Below, piece by piece: positions 8,893-17,437 of a DNA stretch of 64,000 bases (position 1 is the stretch's first letter; each line of letters begins with the position of its first letter). This DNA is from RPQJ01 sp963732415 (GTDB lineage Bacteria > Pseudomonadota > Gammaproteobacteria > Steroidobacterales > Steroidobacteraceae). Position numbers and translations under genes: made by a program. The notes under the pieces are model-generated. The model worked only from the letters and a program-made list of their open reading frames with translations, was not told the origin of the DNA and did no database searches. The stretch covers positions 186,001-250,000 of the forward strand of contig CAVSZK010000019.1 in NCBI GenBank assembly GCA_963732415.1, read 5' to 3'.

Positions 8893-10416
8893 TCAGCCGC
8901 CCGAGGTTCGGTTGCTGCCCGGGTTCGGGGGCGGCTGGCGCCGCTGTCGCTCAGGCGGCATGGCGTCCCGCAACTCCTTGAGCCGTGCCACGTAACGGGC
9001 TCTCTGGACCGATGTGATGCCGGGCACCGAGAGGGCAAGTTCCAGCTGGTTGCTGGCCAGCGGCAGGTCACCGCTCATTATGTGGTATTCGGCCATGTAC
9101 GAGTAGGCGTCTGCGACGTCGCCCGCGGCGTTTGCCGCTATTGCCGTAAGCCGGATCTGTTCCTGGGTGGGCGGGACGTTGTTGAACAGGTCGAGCAGCA
9201 CCTCGTGGGCGCGCTTGGCGCGATTTGCCTGCAACAGTGCTTCGGCATAACGAATGGTGACGGGCACGTTACGCGGCGAAAGTTCGCGCGCGCGCTCGAG
9301 CACCTCGATCCCGGTGCTGGATTTCCCGGAAGCGATCAGCGACTGCGCCAGTGCGGTGTGGAACTGCATGACCTCCGGGTACGTGGCCACCAGTTTCTGG
9401 AACGTTGGCACGGCCTGCGCGGCGTCGCCGGAGATCAGTTGGGCCAGCGCCTTGCCATATACCTGTGCGATGTTCGCGTCCGGCTCGCTGCCGATCAGCG
9501 AAGCGTAGTATGCGCGTGGATCCTGCCCGGCCGGCGTCGTGAGGACACGCACGCGCTCACGGATGATCGCGTAGCTGGTCGAGTCGTGGGTGGTAACGGG
9601 CGGGTACTGGGCCGCGCGACCCTTCGTCTCGGCCATGCGCTCGCTGGTGATCGGGTGGCTGCGCAGCATCTCCGGTATTTTCTCGGGACTGAGCTGGGTC
9701 TTTCGGCCCATTTCCTCGAAGAAGGCCGGCATCGCGTTGGGGTCGAACCCGGCATCAGCCATCAGGCCGAGACCGACGCGGTCCGCCTCCTGTTCGTTCG
9801 AACGGGTGAACGCGATCTGGGATTCGGCCGAGATGGTCTGGGCGGCGGTAATTATTCCCAGCGTCGCATTGCTGTCGACGCCGGCCAGCGCCCCGAGCAG
9901 GATCGCCGCCAGCGTCGCGGCGGTCGACACGAGGTTCGTGCGGCCCGCCGATTCGATGCCGCGCGCGATGTGGCGCTGGGTGACGTGCGAAACCTCGTGG
10001 GCGAGCACACCCGCCAGTTCGCTTTCGTTGCGGGTGTCCAGCAGCAGGCCCGTGTTGACCCCAACGTAGCCGCCCGGGAGCGCAAACGCGTTGATCGTGC
10101 GCTCGTTGACCAGGAAGAAATTGAAGTCCCGGTTGCCCTGGTTCGACAGGCTCGACAGCCGCAGCCCCAGCGACTGGATGTACTCGTTGATTTCCGGGTC
10201 CTCGACCAGGCGTCCGGAGTCGCGTAGCCCCCGCATCACCATTCGGCCGATCCGCGATTCGTCCTCGATGCTGAGAGTCTGCTGGGCCGCGGTACCCAAT
10301 TCGGGCAACTGGTCCTGGACCTCCGAGGCGGCGAGCGGGCCGGGCAGCGCCAACCATGCGGTCACCAGGAAACCGGCCAGGACGGCGGGCCAACGGCCGT
10401 AGGATTGCCTGCTCAT
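8893..10416 (-). CDS. bepA: Periplasmic M48 metalloprotease with TPRs, BepA family
   Basis: 507-residue zinc protease and chaperone that helps LptD and other outer-membrane proteins assemble and degrades stalled ones. After a signal peptide (to about residue 30) the M48 catalytic motif 'LAHEVSHVTQRH' is seen near residue 130, with the third zinc ligand in 'NEQEADRVGLGLM'. The C-terminal third is TPR-like. The start at 10416 (MSRQSYGRW) gives a proper signal peptide; an ATG at 10521 would reach into phoH. Length agrees with E. coli BepA (487). It is the last gene of a likely gcvR-bcp-phoH-bepA transcript. Confidence 0.88.
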   Translation of the reverse strand: MSRQSYGRWPAVLAGFLVTAWLALPGPLAASEVQDQLPELGTAAQQTLSIEDESRIGRMVMRGLRDSGRLVEDPEINEYIQSLGLRLSSLSNQGNRDFNFFLVNERTINAFALPGGYVGVNTGLLLDTRNESELAGVLAHEVSHVTQRHIARGIESAGRTNLVSTAATLAAILLGALAGVDSNATLGIITAAQTISAESQIAFTRSNEQEADRVGLGLMADAGFDPNAMPAFFEEMGRKTQLSPEKIPEMLRSHPITSERMAETKGRAAQYPPVTTHDSTSYAIIRERVRVLTTPAGQDPRAYYASLIGSEPDANIAQVYGKALAQLISGDAAQAVPTFQKLVATYPEVMQFHTALAQSLIASGKSSTGIEVLERARELSPRNVPVTIRYAEALLQANRAKRAHEVLLDLFNNVPPTQEQIRLTAIAANAAGDVADAYSYMAEYHIMSGDLPLASNQLELALSVPGITSVQRARYVARLKELRDAMPPERQRRQPPPNPGSNRTSGG

Positions 10417-10474
10417 GAGGGCTTTGACCACCGGGACGCTGGCTCGGTTCCGCGCCGCATGAAGTCCGCCGCCC

Positions 10475-11893
10475 TCAAAGCATCTCTGAGGCGACATCGG
10501 CGAGGCGGGAGCGCTCTCCACGCAGCAGCGTTACGTGCCCGTAGTGCGCCCAGCCGCGGAACCGGTTCACGACGTAGGTGAGGCCGCAGGTGGTCTCCGA
10601 CAGGTAGGGGGTGTCTATCTGGGCGATGTTTCCCAGGCAGACGAGCTTGGTGCCGGGGCCGGCGCGGGTCACCAGCGCCTTCATCTGTTTCGGCGTCAGG
10701 TTCTGTGCCTCGTCCAGGATGATGTAGCGGTTGAGGAATGTCCGGCCGCGCATGAAGTTCAGCGAGCGGATCTTGATCCGGTTGCGCAGCAGGTCGTTGG
10801 TGGCCGCGCGGCCCCAGCTTCCGCCTTCCTGGCTCTGCGTGAGGACCTCGAGGTTGTCCATCAGCGCGCCCATCCAGGGCTCCATCTTTTCCTCTTCCGT
10901 GCCGGGCAGGAAACCGATGTCTTCGCCCAGCGGGATCGTGACCCGGGTCATGATGATCTCGCTGAAGCGGTTGGTCTCGAGCGTCTGCGCGAGCCCCGCC
11001 GCGAGAGTGAGCAGCGTCTTGCCGGTGCCTGCGGGCCCGAGCACGGTCACGAAGTCGATCTGAGGATCGAGCAGCAGGTTGAGCGCGAAGTTCTGCTCGC
11101 GGTTGCGCGCGCTGATACCCCATACGCCGTGCCGCTCACGACGGAAGTCGCGCGCCACCTCGATCACGGCGGAGTCGCCCTCGACGCGGCGTACGATCGC
11201 CTCGATGCCGTGATCGCCGGCCTGGTATACGCACTGGTTCGGGGCCCACTGCGCGACGAGCTTGCCGCGGATGCGGTAGTAGGTGCGACCGTGCTCCTGC
11301 CAGGACTCGAGGCTGCGGCCGGCCCGTTCCCAGAAGTTGGCCTTGAGTTCCTCCATTCCCGTGTAGAGGAGGTCGGCGTCCTCGATCGTCTTGTCGCTGT
11401 AGTAGTCCTCGGCGTGCACCCCGATGATCGCCGCCTTGATGCGCAGGTTGATGTCCTTGGACACCAGCGTGACCTTGGCGAGCGGATGTTCGCGCTGCAG
11501 CGCGACGGTGTGAGCGAGGATCGAATTGTCCGCGCCGTGGCCGGGCAAGGTATCGGGGAGGCCAGTCTTCATCTGCCGGGTCTGGAAGAACAGCCGCCCG
11601 GTCGGTGGCTTCTTGCCACCATTGAGGTATTTTGCCGGCGGCAATTCGAGGCCGCGGTCAATCTGCTGCTTGGTCGAATTCGCCATCAGTTCGTCGAGAA
11701 AGCGGCTCACCTGGCGAACGTTGCGAGCGGCCTCCGACATGCCCTTCTTGCCGGCGTCGAGTTCCTCGAGAACGATCATCGGAATGAAGATGTCGTGCTC
11801 TTCGAACCTGAAGATGCAGGTGGGGTCGTGCATCAGCACGTTGGTATCGAGCAGGAATATGCGGCGCTGGGCGGGCTTCTTCTTGGATGGCAA
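10475..11893 (-). CDS. PhoH-family protein with N-terminal PIN domain
   Basis: 472-residue two-domain protein. Residues 10-130 form a PIN nuclease domain ('RIFLLDTNVLMHDP', 'VLEELDAGKKG'). Residues from about 250 form a PhoH ATPase with Walker A 'GPAGTGKTLLTLAAGL', Walker B 'YIILDEAQNLTPKQMK' and the motif 'CLGNIAQIDTPY'. This architecture is PhoH2/YlaK-like; related proteins have RNA helicase and ribonuclease activity. Here no antitoxin-like partner gene precedes it, so it is not obviously a toxin. It lies 36 bases after bcp. Confidence 0.9.
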   Translation of the reverse strand: MPSKKKPAQRRIFLLDTNVLMHDPTCIFRFEEHDIFIPMIVLEELDAGKKGMSEAARNVRQVSRFLDELMANSTKQQIDRGLELPPAKYLNGGKKPPTGRLFFQTRQMKTGLPDTLPGHGADNSILAHTVALQREHPLAKVTLVSKDINLRIKAAIIGVHAEDYYSDKTIEDADLLYTGMEELKANFWERAGRSLESWQEHGRTYYRIRGKLVAQWAPNQCVYQAGDHGIEAIVRRVEGDSAVIEVARDFRRERHGVWGISARNREQNFALNLLLDPQIDFVTVLGPAGTGKTLLTLAAGLAQTLETNRFSEIIMTRVTIPLGEDIGFLPGTEEEKMEPWMGALMDNLEVLTQSQEGGSWGRAATNDLLRNRIKIRSLNFMRGRTFLNRYIILDEAQNLTPKQMKALVTRAGPGTKLVCLGNIAQIDTPYLSETTCGLTYVVNRFRGWAHYGHVTLLRGERSRLADVASEML

Positions 11894-11929
11894 CGGCGGG
11901 CTCCGGGGTGCTGGGAAGAGCGGCGTCGA

Positions 11930-12403
11930 CTAGATTTCGCGCACTGCCGTGAGGACGTCCTCCGCGTGCCCGTTTACCTTGACCTTGCGCCACTCGTGCC
12001 GCAAAACGCCTACGGCATCGATCACGAACGTGCTTCGCTCCACGCCCATGTACTTGCGGCCATACATGCTCTTTTCCTTCCAGACGCCGAAGATCGAGCA
12101 GGCTTTCTTGTCCTCGTCGCTCAGCAGTTCGAAGGGAAACCCGTACTTCGCCTTGAACTTTTCATGCGAGGCGAGGCTGTCCGGAGACACCCCGACCACG
12201 ATCGCGCCAGCCTTGCGAAACGATTCATGCAGGTCGCTGAACGCGACGCTCTCGCTGGTGCAGCCGGAGGTGTTGTCCTTCGGGTAGAAATACACCACCA
12301 ACGCGCTGCCCCTGGCCGCCGAAAGTCTCCAGGGCTTGCCGCCGGTGGCCGGCAGCGTGAAATCCGGGACTTTCCTGCCAATCGCTACGGTCTTCTCAGC
12401 CAT
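11930..12403 (-). CDS. bcp: Thioredoxin-dependent peroxiredoxin, Bcp/PrxQ type (copy 1)
   Basis: 157-residue AhpC/TSA-fold peroxidase that reduces hydroperoxides. The peroxidatic cysteine is C48 in 'NTSGCTSES'. The resolving cysteine five residues later, present in many Bcp proteins, is replaced by V/A here; another cysteine (C102, 'KKACSIFGVW') sits where E. coli Bcp has Cys99. The 'FGVWKEKSMYGRKYMG' segment is typical of Bcp. It lies six bases after gcvR, the same gcvR-bcp order as in E. coli. A second copy at 16973 keeps the C-x4-C pair. Confidence 0.93.
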   Translation of the reverse strand: MAEKTVAIGRKVPDFTLPATGGKPWRLSAARGSALVVYFYPKDNTSGCTSESVAFSDLHESFRKAGAIVVGVSPDSLASHEKFKAKYGFPFELLSDEDKKACSIFGVWKEKSMYGRKYMGVERSTFVIDAVGVLRHEWRKVKVNGHAEDVLTAVREI

Positions 12404-12409
12404 GTCCTC

Positions 12410-12940
12410 TCACGCCTTCAAGGGTTCCAGGATCGCGTCTAGGTTCATGTGGTCGCACAGGTCCATGAACTCCTCGCGCAACGCTGCCACGTGGATCCGC
12501 GTCGGGACGAGCACCACCATGTACACAGAGAACATCGGCGCGCCGGTGTGGGCGGCCGAATAGGTGCGCGTGGAGATGTCGCCGATATCGATGCCACGCG
12601 ACGAGAAAAATCCGGCCAGCGCGTGCAGTACGCCTGGCTGATCGAGGCATACCACATCGGCCGTATACGACACCATGTCCGTCCGCGGAGCTCGCGTCTC
12701 GGTGCGCCGGCTGGAAATAGTGAGACCCGAACTTTCGGCCAGCTTGGCGAGTTCGCCCTCGAGCTTGCCCATGGTGTGCCAGTTTCCCGACACGAGCATC
12801 AGCGTGGCGAACTCGTTGCCGAGCGCGGTCATGCGGCTTTCGAGGACATTGCCGCCACAATCGACGACGACACGGGTCAGGTCGTACACCAGGCCGGTGC
12901 GGTCACTGCCGATTGCGGAAATCGCGATTAGTTGATTCAT
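12410..12940 (-). CDS. gcvR: ACT-domain regulator, GcvR family
   Basis: 176-residue protein with two tandem ACT domains. The first begins 'MNQLIAISAIGSDRTGLVYDLTRVV'; the second carries 'DQPGVLHALAGFFSSRGIDI'. In E. coli GcvR binds the activator GcvA and blocks glycine-cleavage gene expression. The ATG at 12940 was chosen because it opens directly on the first ACT strand; the longer in-frame ATG at 13042 overlaps the region just upstream of dapA. Divergence from dapA matches E. coli. No glycine-cleavage genes lie in this window. Confidence 0.85.
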   Translation of the reverse strand: MNQLIAISAIGSDRTGLVYDLTRVVVDCGGNVLESRMTALGNEFATLMLVSGNWHTMGKLEGELAKLAESSGLTISSRRTETRAPRTDMVSYTADVVCLDQPGVLHALAGFFSSRGIDIGDISTRTYSAAHTGAPMFSVYMVVLVPTRIHVAALREEFMDLCDHMNLDAILEPLKA

Positions 12941-13053
12941 AGGTTTGTGCCTGTGAGTGTAACGGGGAGGGAGCGCGCAGTACACGCGGGCGTGCCTTGC
13001 CACTCGCCGCGGCGAGGGCATAGCATCGGATCCGGACTCCACGCGAGGCAGGA

Positions 13054-13935
13054 ATGTTCAAGGGCAGCATCCCGGCACTGGTCACTCCCATGCGCCAGGA
13101 CGGCGCAATCGACTTCGACTCATGGGAGCGATTGATCGATTTCCACCTGGAGGCCGGTTCCGACGCCGTCGTCGTTGGCGGCACGACTGGCGAATCCCCG
13201 GCACTTGAACGAACGGAACTCGAGGATCTGGTCCGGAGTGCGCGCCGACGGATCGCCGGGCAGATCCCGTTGATGGCAGGCAGTGGAACCGCTGGCACGG
13301 CAAAGAGCATCGCACTGTCGCGGGCGGCGGAAGCGGCCGGCGCCGACGCGCTGCTCGTGGTCACGCCCTATTACAACCGGCCGACCCAGGAAGGGCTGTT
13401 CCGGCATTTCACGGCCATTGCCGACGCCGTTTCGATTCCGATCATCCTCTACAACGTTCCTGGTCGCACCGCCTGTGACCTGCTTCCGGAGACCGTCGGG
13501 AGGCTGTCGCAGCACCCCCGCATCGCGGGTATCAAGGAGGCGACCGGCAGCATCGAGAGGGGGGAAGAGGTGCTGAGGCTCTCGCGCCCCGGATTCCTGC
13601 TGCTCGGCGGCGATGATCCGACCGCGGCCCGCCTGATGCGAGCCGGCGCCGTGGGGGTAATTTCGGTCACCGCCAACGTAGCCCCGCGGGCAATGCACGA
13701 AATGTGCGCGGCCGCGCTGAGCGGTGCTCACGAAGAGGCCGCGCGAATCGACGCCACGCTTGCGCCGCTGCACCAGCAGCTCTTCATCGAGCCAAACCCG
13801 ATTCCCGCCAAGTGGGCGGTTCATCGAATGGGGCTGGCCGGTCAGGCGATCAGGTTGCCGCTGGTGTCCTTGTCCGAGCAATTTCGCCCGGTGGTCGAGG
13901 CCGCGATGCTTGCGGCAGGGGTGGAGCCTATGTAG
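13054..13935 (+). CDS. dapA: 4-hydroxy-tetrahydrodipicolinate synthase
   Basis: 293-residue enzyme that condenses pyruvate with aspartate semialdehyde, the first committed step of lysine/diaminopimelate synthesis. Motifs: 'GGTTGESPAL' (substrate threonines, about residue 44), 'VVTPYYNRPTQEGL', the catalytic tyrosine in 'ILYNVPGRTA' and the Schiff-base lysine in 'AGIKEATGS' (about residue 161). The ATG at 13054 gives the usual 'MFKGSIPALVTPM' start. Length equals the family norm (292). Confidence 0.97.
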   Translation: MFKGSIPALVTPMRQDGAIDFDSWERLIDFHLEAGSDAVVVGGTTGESPALERTELEDLVRSARRRIAGQIPLMAGSGTAGTAKSIALSRAAEAAGADALLVVTPYYNRPTQEGLFRHFTAIADAVSIPIILYNVPGRTACDLLPETVGRLSQHPRIAGIKEATGSIERGEEVLRLSRPGFLLLGGDDPTAARLMRAGAVGVISVTANVAPRAMHEMCAAALSGAHEEAARIDATLAPLHQQLFIEPNPIPAKWAVHRMGLAGQAIRLPLVSLSEQFRPVVEAAMLAAGVEPM

Positions 13936-13992
13936 GGGCAGCGGGACTTTCCGGACGCCGGCCGAACGTGTACGCTCTCGGCCCCTTCGAGT

Positions 13993-14084
13993 GGAGAGGT
14001 GGCCGAGTGGTCGAAGGCGCTGGACTGGAATTCCAGTTACATCTTCACGGGTGTACGTGGGTTCGAATCCCACCCTCTCCGCCA
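13993..14084 (+). tRNA. tRNA-Ser (anticodon GGA)
   Basis: 92 nt with a class II long variable arm. The acceptor GGAGAGG (13993-13999) pairs with CCTCTCC (14074-14080), the discriminator is G and CCA is encoded. Anticodon stem-loop CTGGA-CTGGAAT-TCCAG gives GGA, reading UCC/UCU serine codons. The T-arm has GTTCGAATC. Confidence 0.95.
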
Positions 14085-14086
14085 AT

Positions 14087-14120
14087 AACCAGGGTCCTTC
14101 CAGGGCCCTTGGTTCTTCTC
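14087..14120 (+). terminator. Terminator-like hairpin after tRNA-Ser
   Basis: AACCAGGG (14087-14094) and CCCTTGGTT (14106-14114) pair with one bulged base and are followed by the pyrimidine-rich CTTCTC. It is placed to end the tRNA-Ser transcript before fba. Confidence 0.5.
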
Positions 14121-14226
14121 GCCGCGCGCCTCATCGCCCGCGCCCCTGGCTGAGGCGCCGGACTCCACCTATTGCAGGCGGGCCGACGTCGGGTAGATTT
14201 CCAAGGGTTACCGCAAGGAGCCTTCC

Positions 14227-15291
14227 ATGCCCCTAGTCTCGATGCGCCAGCTGCTCGACCACGCGGCCGAAAATGGCTACGGCCTTCCGGCCTTCAACGT
14301 CAACAATCTCGAACAGGTCCGCGCCATCATGGAAGCGGCCGACGAGACCGGAAGCCCGGTCATCATGCAGGGCTCTGCGGGGGCCCGGAAATATGCCGGC
14401 GAGGCCTTCCTCCGTCACCTGATCCAGGCGGCGATCGAGGCCTATCCGCACGTTCCGGTGGTGATGCACCAGGACCATGGCCAGTCGCCGGCGGTGTGCA
14501 TGTCGGCGATCCGCTCGGGCTTCTCGAGCGTGATGATGGACGGCTCGCTGATGGAGGACGGCAAGTCGCCGTCCTCGTACGAGTACAACGTGGAGACCTC
14601 GCGGCGCGTGGTCGATTTTTCGCATTCGATCGGCGTGACCGTGGAGGCCGAGCTCGGCGTGCTGGGTTCGCTCGAGACCATGCGCGGGGACAAGGAAGAC
14701 GGCCACGGGGCAGAGGGTACGATGACCCGTGAGCAGCTGCTCACGGACCCGGACCAGGCAGCGGACTTCGTCGCGAAGACGCAGTGCGACGCGCTCGCCA
14801 TCGCGATCGGCACCTCGCACGGCGCCTACAAGTTCACACGCAAACCCACCGGCGACATCCTGGCGATCCAGCGCATAAAGGAAATCCACGCCCGCATTCC
14901 AAATACGCACCTGGTGATGCACGGCTCGTCCAGCGTCCCGCAGGAGTGGCTGGAAATAATCCGCAAGCACGGTGGCCAGATGAAGGAGACCTACGGCGTG
15001 CCGGTCGAGGAAATCGTCGAGGGCATCCGCCACGGCGTGCGCAAGGTCAACATCGACACGGACATCCGTCTGGCCATGACCGGCGCGATCCGTCGCCACA
15101 TGGCCGAGAAGCCGTCCGAGTTCGATCCACGCAAGTTCCTCGCCGACGCGCAGAAGGCCGCGAAAGAGATCTGCAAGCTTCGCTACGAGGCTTTCGGATG
15201 CGCCGGGCAGGCGGCGAAGATCAAGCCGCTGTCGCTGGAGAAAATGGCCGAACGCTATCGCAAGGGCGAGTTGAACCAGGTCGTCCAGTAA
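14227..15291 (+). CDS. fba: Class II fructose-bisphosphate aldolase
   Basis: 354-residue zinc-dependent aldolase that interconverts fructose 1,6-bisphosphate with dihydroxyacetone phosphate and glyceraldehyde 3-phosphate. 'HVPVVMHQDHGQSP' (about residues 78-91) has the zinc histidine and catalytic aspartate; 'VEAELGVLGSLE', 'GTSHGAYKF' and 'VMHGSSSVPQEW' are the other conserved active-site blocks. The sequence and length resemble the Calvin-cycle (CbbA/FbaA) subtype found in many gammaproteobacteria. The ATG follows AAGGAG. No other Calvin-cycle gene is in the window. Confidence 0.95.
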   Translation: MPLVSMRQLLDHAAENGYGLPAFNVNNLEQVRAIMEAADETGSPVIMQGSAGARKYAGEAFLRHLIQAAIEAYPHVPVVMHQDHGQSPAVCMSAIRSGFSSVMMDGSLMEDGKSPSSYEYNVETSRRVVDFSHSIGVTVEAELGVLGSLETMRGDKEDGHGAEGTMTREQLLTDPDQAADFVAKTQCDALAIAIGTSHGAYKFTRKPTGDILAIQRIKEIHARIPNTHLVMHGSSSVPQEWLEIIRKHGGQMKETYGVPVEEIVEGIRHGVRKVNIDTDIRLAMTGAIRRHMAEKPSEFDPRKFLADAQKAAKEICKLRYEAFGCAGQAAKIKPLSLEKMAERYRKGELNQVVQ

Positions 15292-15294
15292 CGC

Positions 15295-16314
15295 GTGGGG
15301 GTGCGGCATATCGCCCTGGCCGCGCTGCTGTGGGTCTGCGGGTGCACACCGCAGGCCCCGCTGCAGTTCGACGGCCCGACGATGGGCACGACCTACAGCG
15401 TCACCGTTACCCAACTGCCTGACGGCGTCACGCGCGAGTCGCTGCAGGCCGTCATCGATGGTGTGCTCGACGAGGTCAACCGGCATCTCTCGACTTACGA
15501 TCCGGACAGCGAGATTTCTGTGTTCAACGCCACCCGGTCCACCGAAGCAGTCCTGGTGTCGCCACAGTTGCATGCCGTCGTCGCGCTGGCGGAGGCTGTC
15601 GGCGCCGATACAGGCGGCGCATTCGACATCACCGTTGGTCCACTGGTACGAGCCTGGGGTTTCGGGGGCGGGCAGGGCACCAGCACGCCCGCGGCAGTGT
15701 CATCGCCCGAGGGTTCCAGTCCCGGAGCAGGCCGGCACGGTCTAGAGTTGCCGGACGACGGCCATTCAATCAGGAAGACCGCACCCGAGATCGAACTGGA
15801 CGTAAACGGCATCGCGCCCGGTTACGCGGTGGACCTGATCGCCGAGCGCTTCGATGCGCTGGGCGTGCCGAGTTACTTGATTGAACTGGGAGGCGAGGTG
15901 CGGGCCCGGGGACGCAGCCCCGCCGGTCGCGCGTGGCGCGTTGCGGTCGAAATGCCGCTGCGCGGCGAGCGAGAGCCGTACACACTTGTCGAGCTCGACG
16001 GCATGAGCGCGTCGACATCGGGCGACTATCGCGACTTCCGCGTCGTCGATGGCCGCCGGGTGTCCCACACCATGGATCCCCGGACCGCGGCACCGGTCAC
16101 CAACGATCTGGCTTCGGTCTGCGTCCTGGACCCGTCGGCCGCACGCGCCGACGCCTACGCCACTGCGCTGACGGTGCTGGGACCCGTGGACGGCCTCGCG
16201 CTCGCTCGCCGGCTGGGGATCGCGGCGCTTTTCATCGAACGCGACGCCGCAGGTGGCGGTTTTCGGGAGAGATCGACGCCGGAGTTCGAACGCTTGCGTC
16301 GACGGCTCGACTGA
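15295..16314 (+). CDS. apbE: FAD:protein FMN transferase (ApbE family lipoprotein)
   Basis: 339-residue periplasmic flavin transferase that attaches FMN covalently to threonine in substrate proteins such as NqrB/C or RnfD/G. A signal peptide with lipobox-like 'LWVCGC' ends near residue 17. The ApbE core is marked by 'FDGPTMGTTYSVTV', 'GGAFDITVGPLVRAWGFG', 'ELDVNGIAPGYAVDLIAERF' and 'SGDYRDFRVVDGRRVSHTMDP'. The GTG at 15295 lies three bases after the fba stop; a GTG at 15301 is also possible. No Nqr or Rnf genes are nearby, so the target lies elsewhere. Confidence 0.92.
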   Translation: MGVRHIALAALLWVCGCTPQAPLQFDGPTMGTTYSVTVTQLPDGVTRESLQAVIDGVLDEVNRHLSTYDPDSEISVFNATRSTEAVLVSPQLHAVVALAEAVGADTGGAFDITVGPLVRAWGFGGGQGTSTPAAVSSPEGSSPGAGRHGLELPDDGHSIRKTAPEIELDVNGIAPGYAVDLIAERFDALGVPSYLIELGGEVRARGRSPAGRAWRVAVEMPLRGEREPYTLVELDGMSASTSGDYRDFRVVDGRRVSHTMDPRTAAPVTNDLASVCVLDPSAARADAYATALTVLGPVDGLALARRLGIAALFIERDAAGGGFRERSTPEFERLRRRLD

Positions 16315-16330
16315 CGGCTATCATCGGGCA

Positions 16331-16936
16331 ATGGCTGAACCCCTGACACGGCCGCGCCGAAGACCGCACGCTGCACCGATGATGGTGCCGCTGTTGTTCG
16401 TGCTGTTCGCTGGGGCGGGCATCGTCTGGATCGGCACCTGGGCACGCACGACTGTCGTCATCCTGGTTCCGCATGCCGAGGCATCGACGGTTCCACTGGA
16501 AGATCCTGACCTGAGTCCCGCGGGGGAGGCCCGCGTACGCGGACTCGGCGAATACATTTCCGGCCTGCTGGCGGGCGGCAAGGTCGATTACCTGTACTCG
16601 GGCGACACCCGTCGAGCCGAGCAGACCGCTGCGCCGATCGCCAACGAGTTCCAGCTTCCCATCAACCTGCTGGCGGCAAGTGACTGGGAGGGGCTCGCGA
16701 GCCGCATCAAGGATGAGCACCGGGGCAAGACCATCGTGGTGGTCGGCTATTCGAGCACCATCCCGGGTGTGCTCAGCCGGTTGAGCGCCACCAATGTCGC
16801 CATGGCGAGCAGTGACCATGAATCTATCTACCTGGTGGTCATGCCGAGCCCAGGTTCGGTGAGGCTGTTCAAGTTGCGCTACGGGTCGCCGCAGTCCGCC
16901 GCCGCGGACCCGGGAAGAAAGACTGTAAAGCCTTAA
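16331..16936 (+). CDS. Membrane-anchored histidine-phosphatase-like protein with altered catalytic residues
   Basis: 201-residue protein with one N-terminal transmembrane helix (about residues 17-36) and a periplasmic phosphoglycerate-mutase/SixA-like domain. The fold markers remain: 'LSPAGEARVRGLGEYI', 'YLYSGDTRRAEQTAAPI' and 'KTIVVVGYSSTIPGV'. The usual catalytic R-H-G/A motif reads P47-H48-A here, and the second catalytic histidine (normally GHS) is Y140 in 'GYSST'. The loss of two catalytic residues suggests a non-catalytic binding role. It lies 16 bases after apbE and is probably co-transcribed. Confidence 0.8.
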   Translation: MAEPLTRPRRRPHAAPMMVPLLFVLFAGAGIVWIGTWARTTVVILVPHAEASTVPLEDPDLSPAGEARVRGLGEYISGLLAGGKVDYLYSGDTRRAEQTAAPIANEFQLPINLLAASDWEGLASRIKDEHRGKTIVVVGYSSTIPGVLSRLSATNVAMASSDHESIYLVVMPSPGSVRLFKLRYGSPQSAAADPGRKTVKP

Positions 16937-16950
16937 GAAAAGTTCATAAC

Positions 16951-16971
16951 AATATGTTTTATAAACGTATT
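16951..16971. terminator. AT-rich hairpin between convergent genes
   Basis: AATATGTTT (16951-16959) and AAACGTATT (16963-16971) form a 9-bp stem with one G-T pair and a 3-base loop. The roughly 40 bases around it are strikingly AT-rich against a GC-rich background, and it lies between the stop of the phosphatase-like gene and the stop of the second bcp. A bidirectional terminator is likely. Confidence 0.5.
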
Positions 16972-16972
16972 A

Positions 16973-17437
16973 CTATTTGACGGCGCCAGCCTCGATCGCT
17001 TTCCTGACGAACGCCTCGTGGGCGCCAATCCGCAGGTCGGCGAGGACCGAGTCCTTGATCTTCCCGTCCGCACCGATCAGGTAGGTGCCTCGGCGGACCC
17101 CGAATCCCAGTGGACCATCGAGGTCGTATGCCTTGACCGCTTTCTTGTCCGGATCGGCGAGCAGCGGGAAGTTGAGGTCGTGCTTCTCCGCGAATCGCTG
17201 GTGAGACTCCACGTCCTGCGGACTCACGCCAACGACCCGGAGCTTTGCCTTCAGCAGGTCCTGGTGCAGGTCACGGAAACTGCAGGCCTCCTTGGTGCAA
17301 CCCGGTGTGAAGTCGGCTGGATAAAAGTAAAGAATCAGTGGACCGTCGGCCAGAAGCGCCTTGAGCGTGTGCTTGCGACCGTGCTGGTCGGCCAGATCGA
17401 ATTCAGGTGCCTTGCGGCCGTTCTCGAGCATGGTCAT
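16973..17437 (-). CDS. Peroxiredoxin, Bcp/PrxQ type (copy 2)
   Basis: 154-residue AhpC/TSA-fold peroxidase. 'DFTPGCTKEACSFRDLHQDL' carries both the peroxidatic cysteine and the resolving cysteine five residues later, the classic atypical 2-Cys Bcp arrangement. 'FPLLADPDKKAVKAYDL' and 'RRGTYLIGADGKIK' follow. It differs clearly from copy 1 at 11930, which lacks the second cysteine. The ATG at 17437 overlaps the stop of the acetyltransferase gene (ATGA); an ATG two codons in is an alternative. Confidence 0.92.
   Translation of the reverse strand: MTMLENGRKAPEFDLADQHGRKHTLKALLADGPLILYFYPADFTPGCTKEACSFRDLHQDLLKAKLRVVGVSPQDVESHQRFAEKHDLNFPLLADPDKKAVKAYDLDGPLGFGVRRGTYLIGADGKIKDSVLADLRIGAHEAFVRKAIEAGAVK

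Noticed and set aside
10475..11893. PIN-PhoH protein as a toxin of a PhoAT-type toxin-antitoxin pair
   Set aside because: No small antitoxin gene precedes it; it lies in a housekeeping operon behind bcp, the arrangement of chromosomal PhoH-type proteins.
10535..12442. 635-codon plus-strand open frame opposite phoH and bcp
   Set aside because: It spans two real minus-strand genes and the gap between them, and its translation shows no domain. Long shadow frames are common at this base composition.
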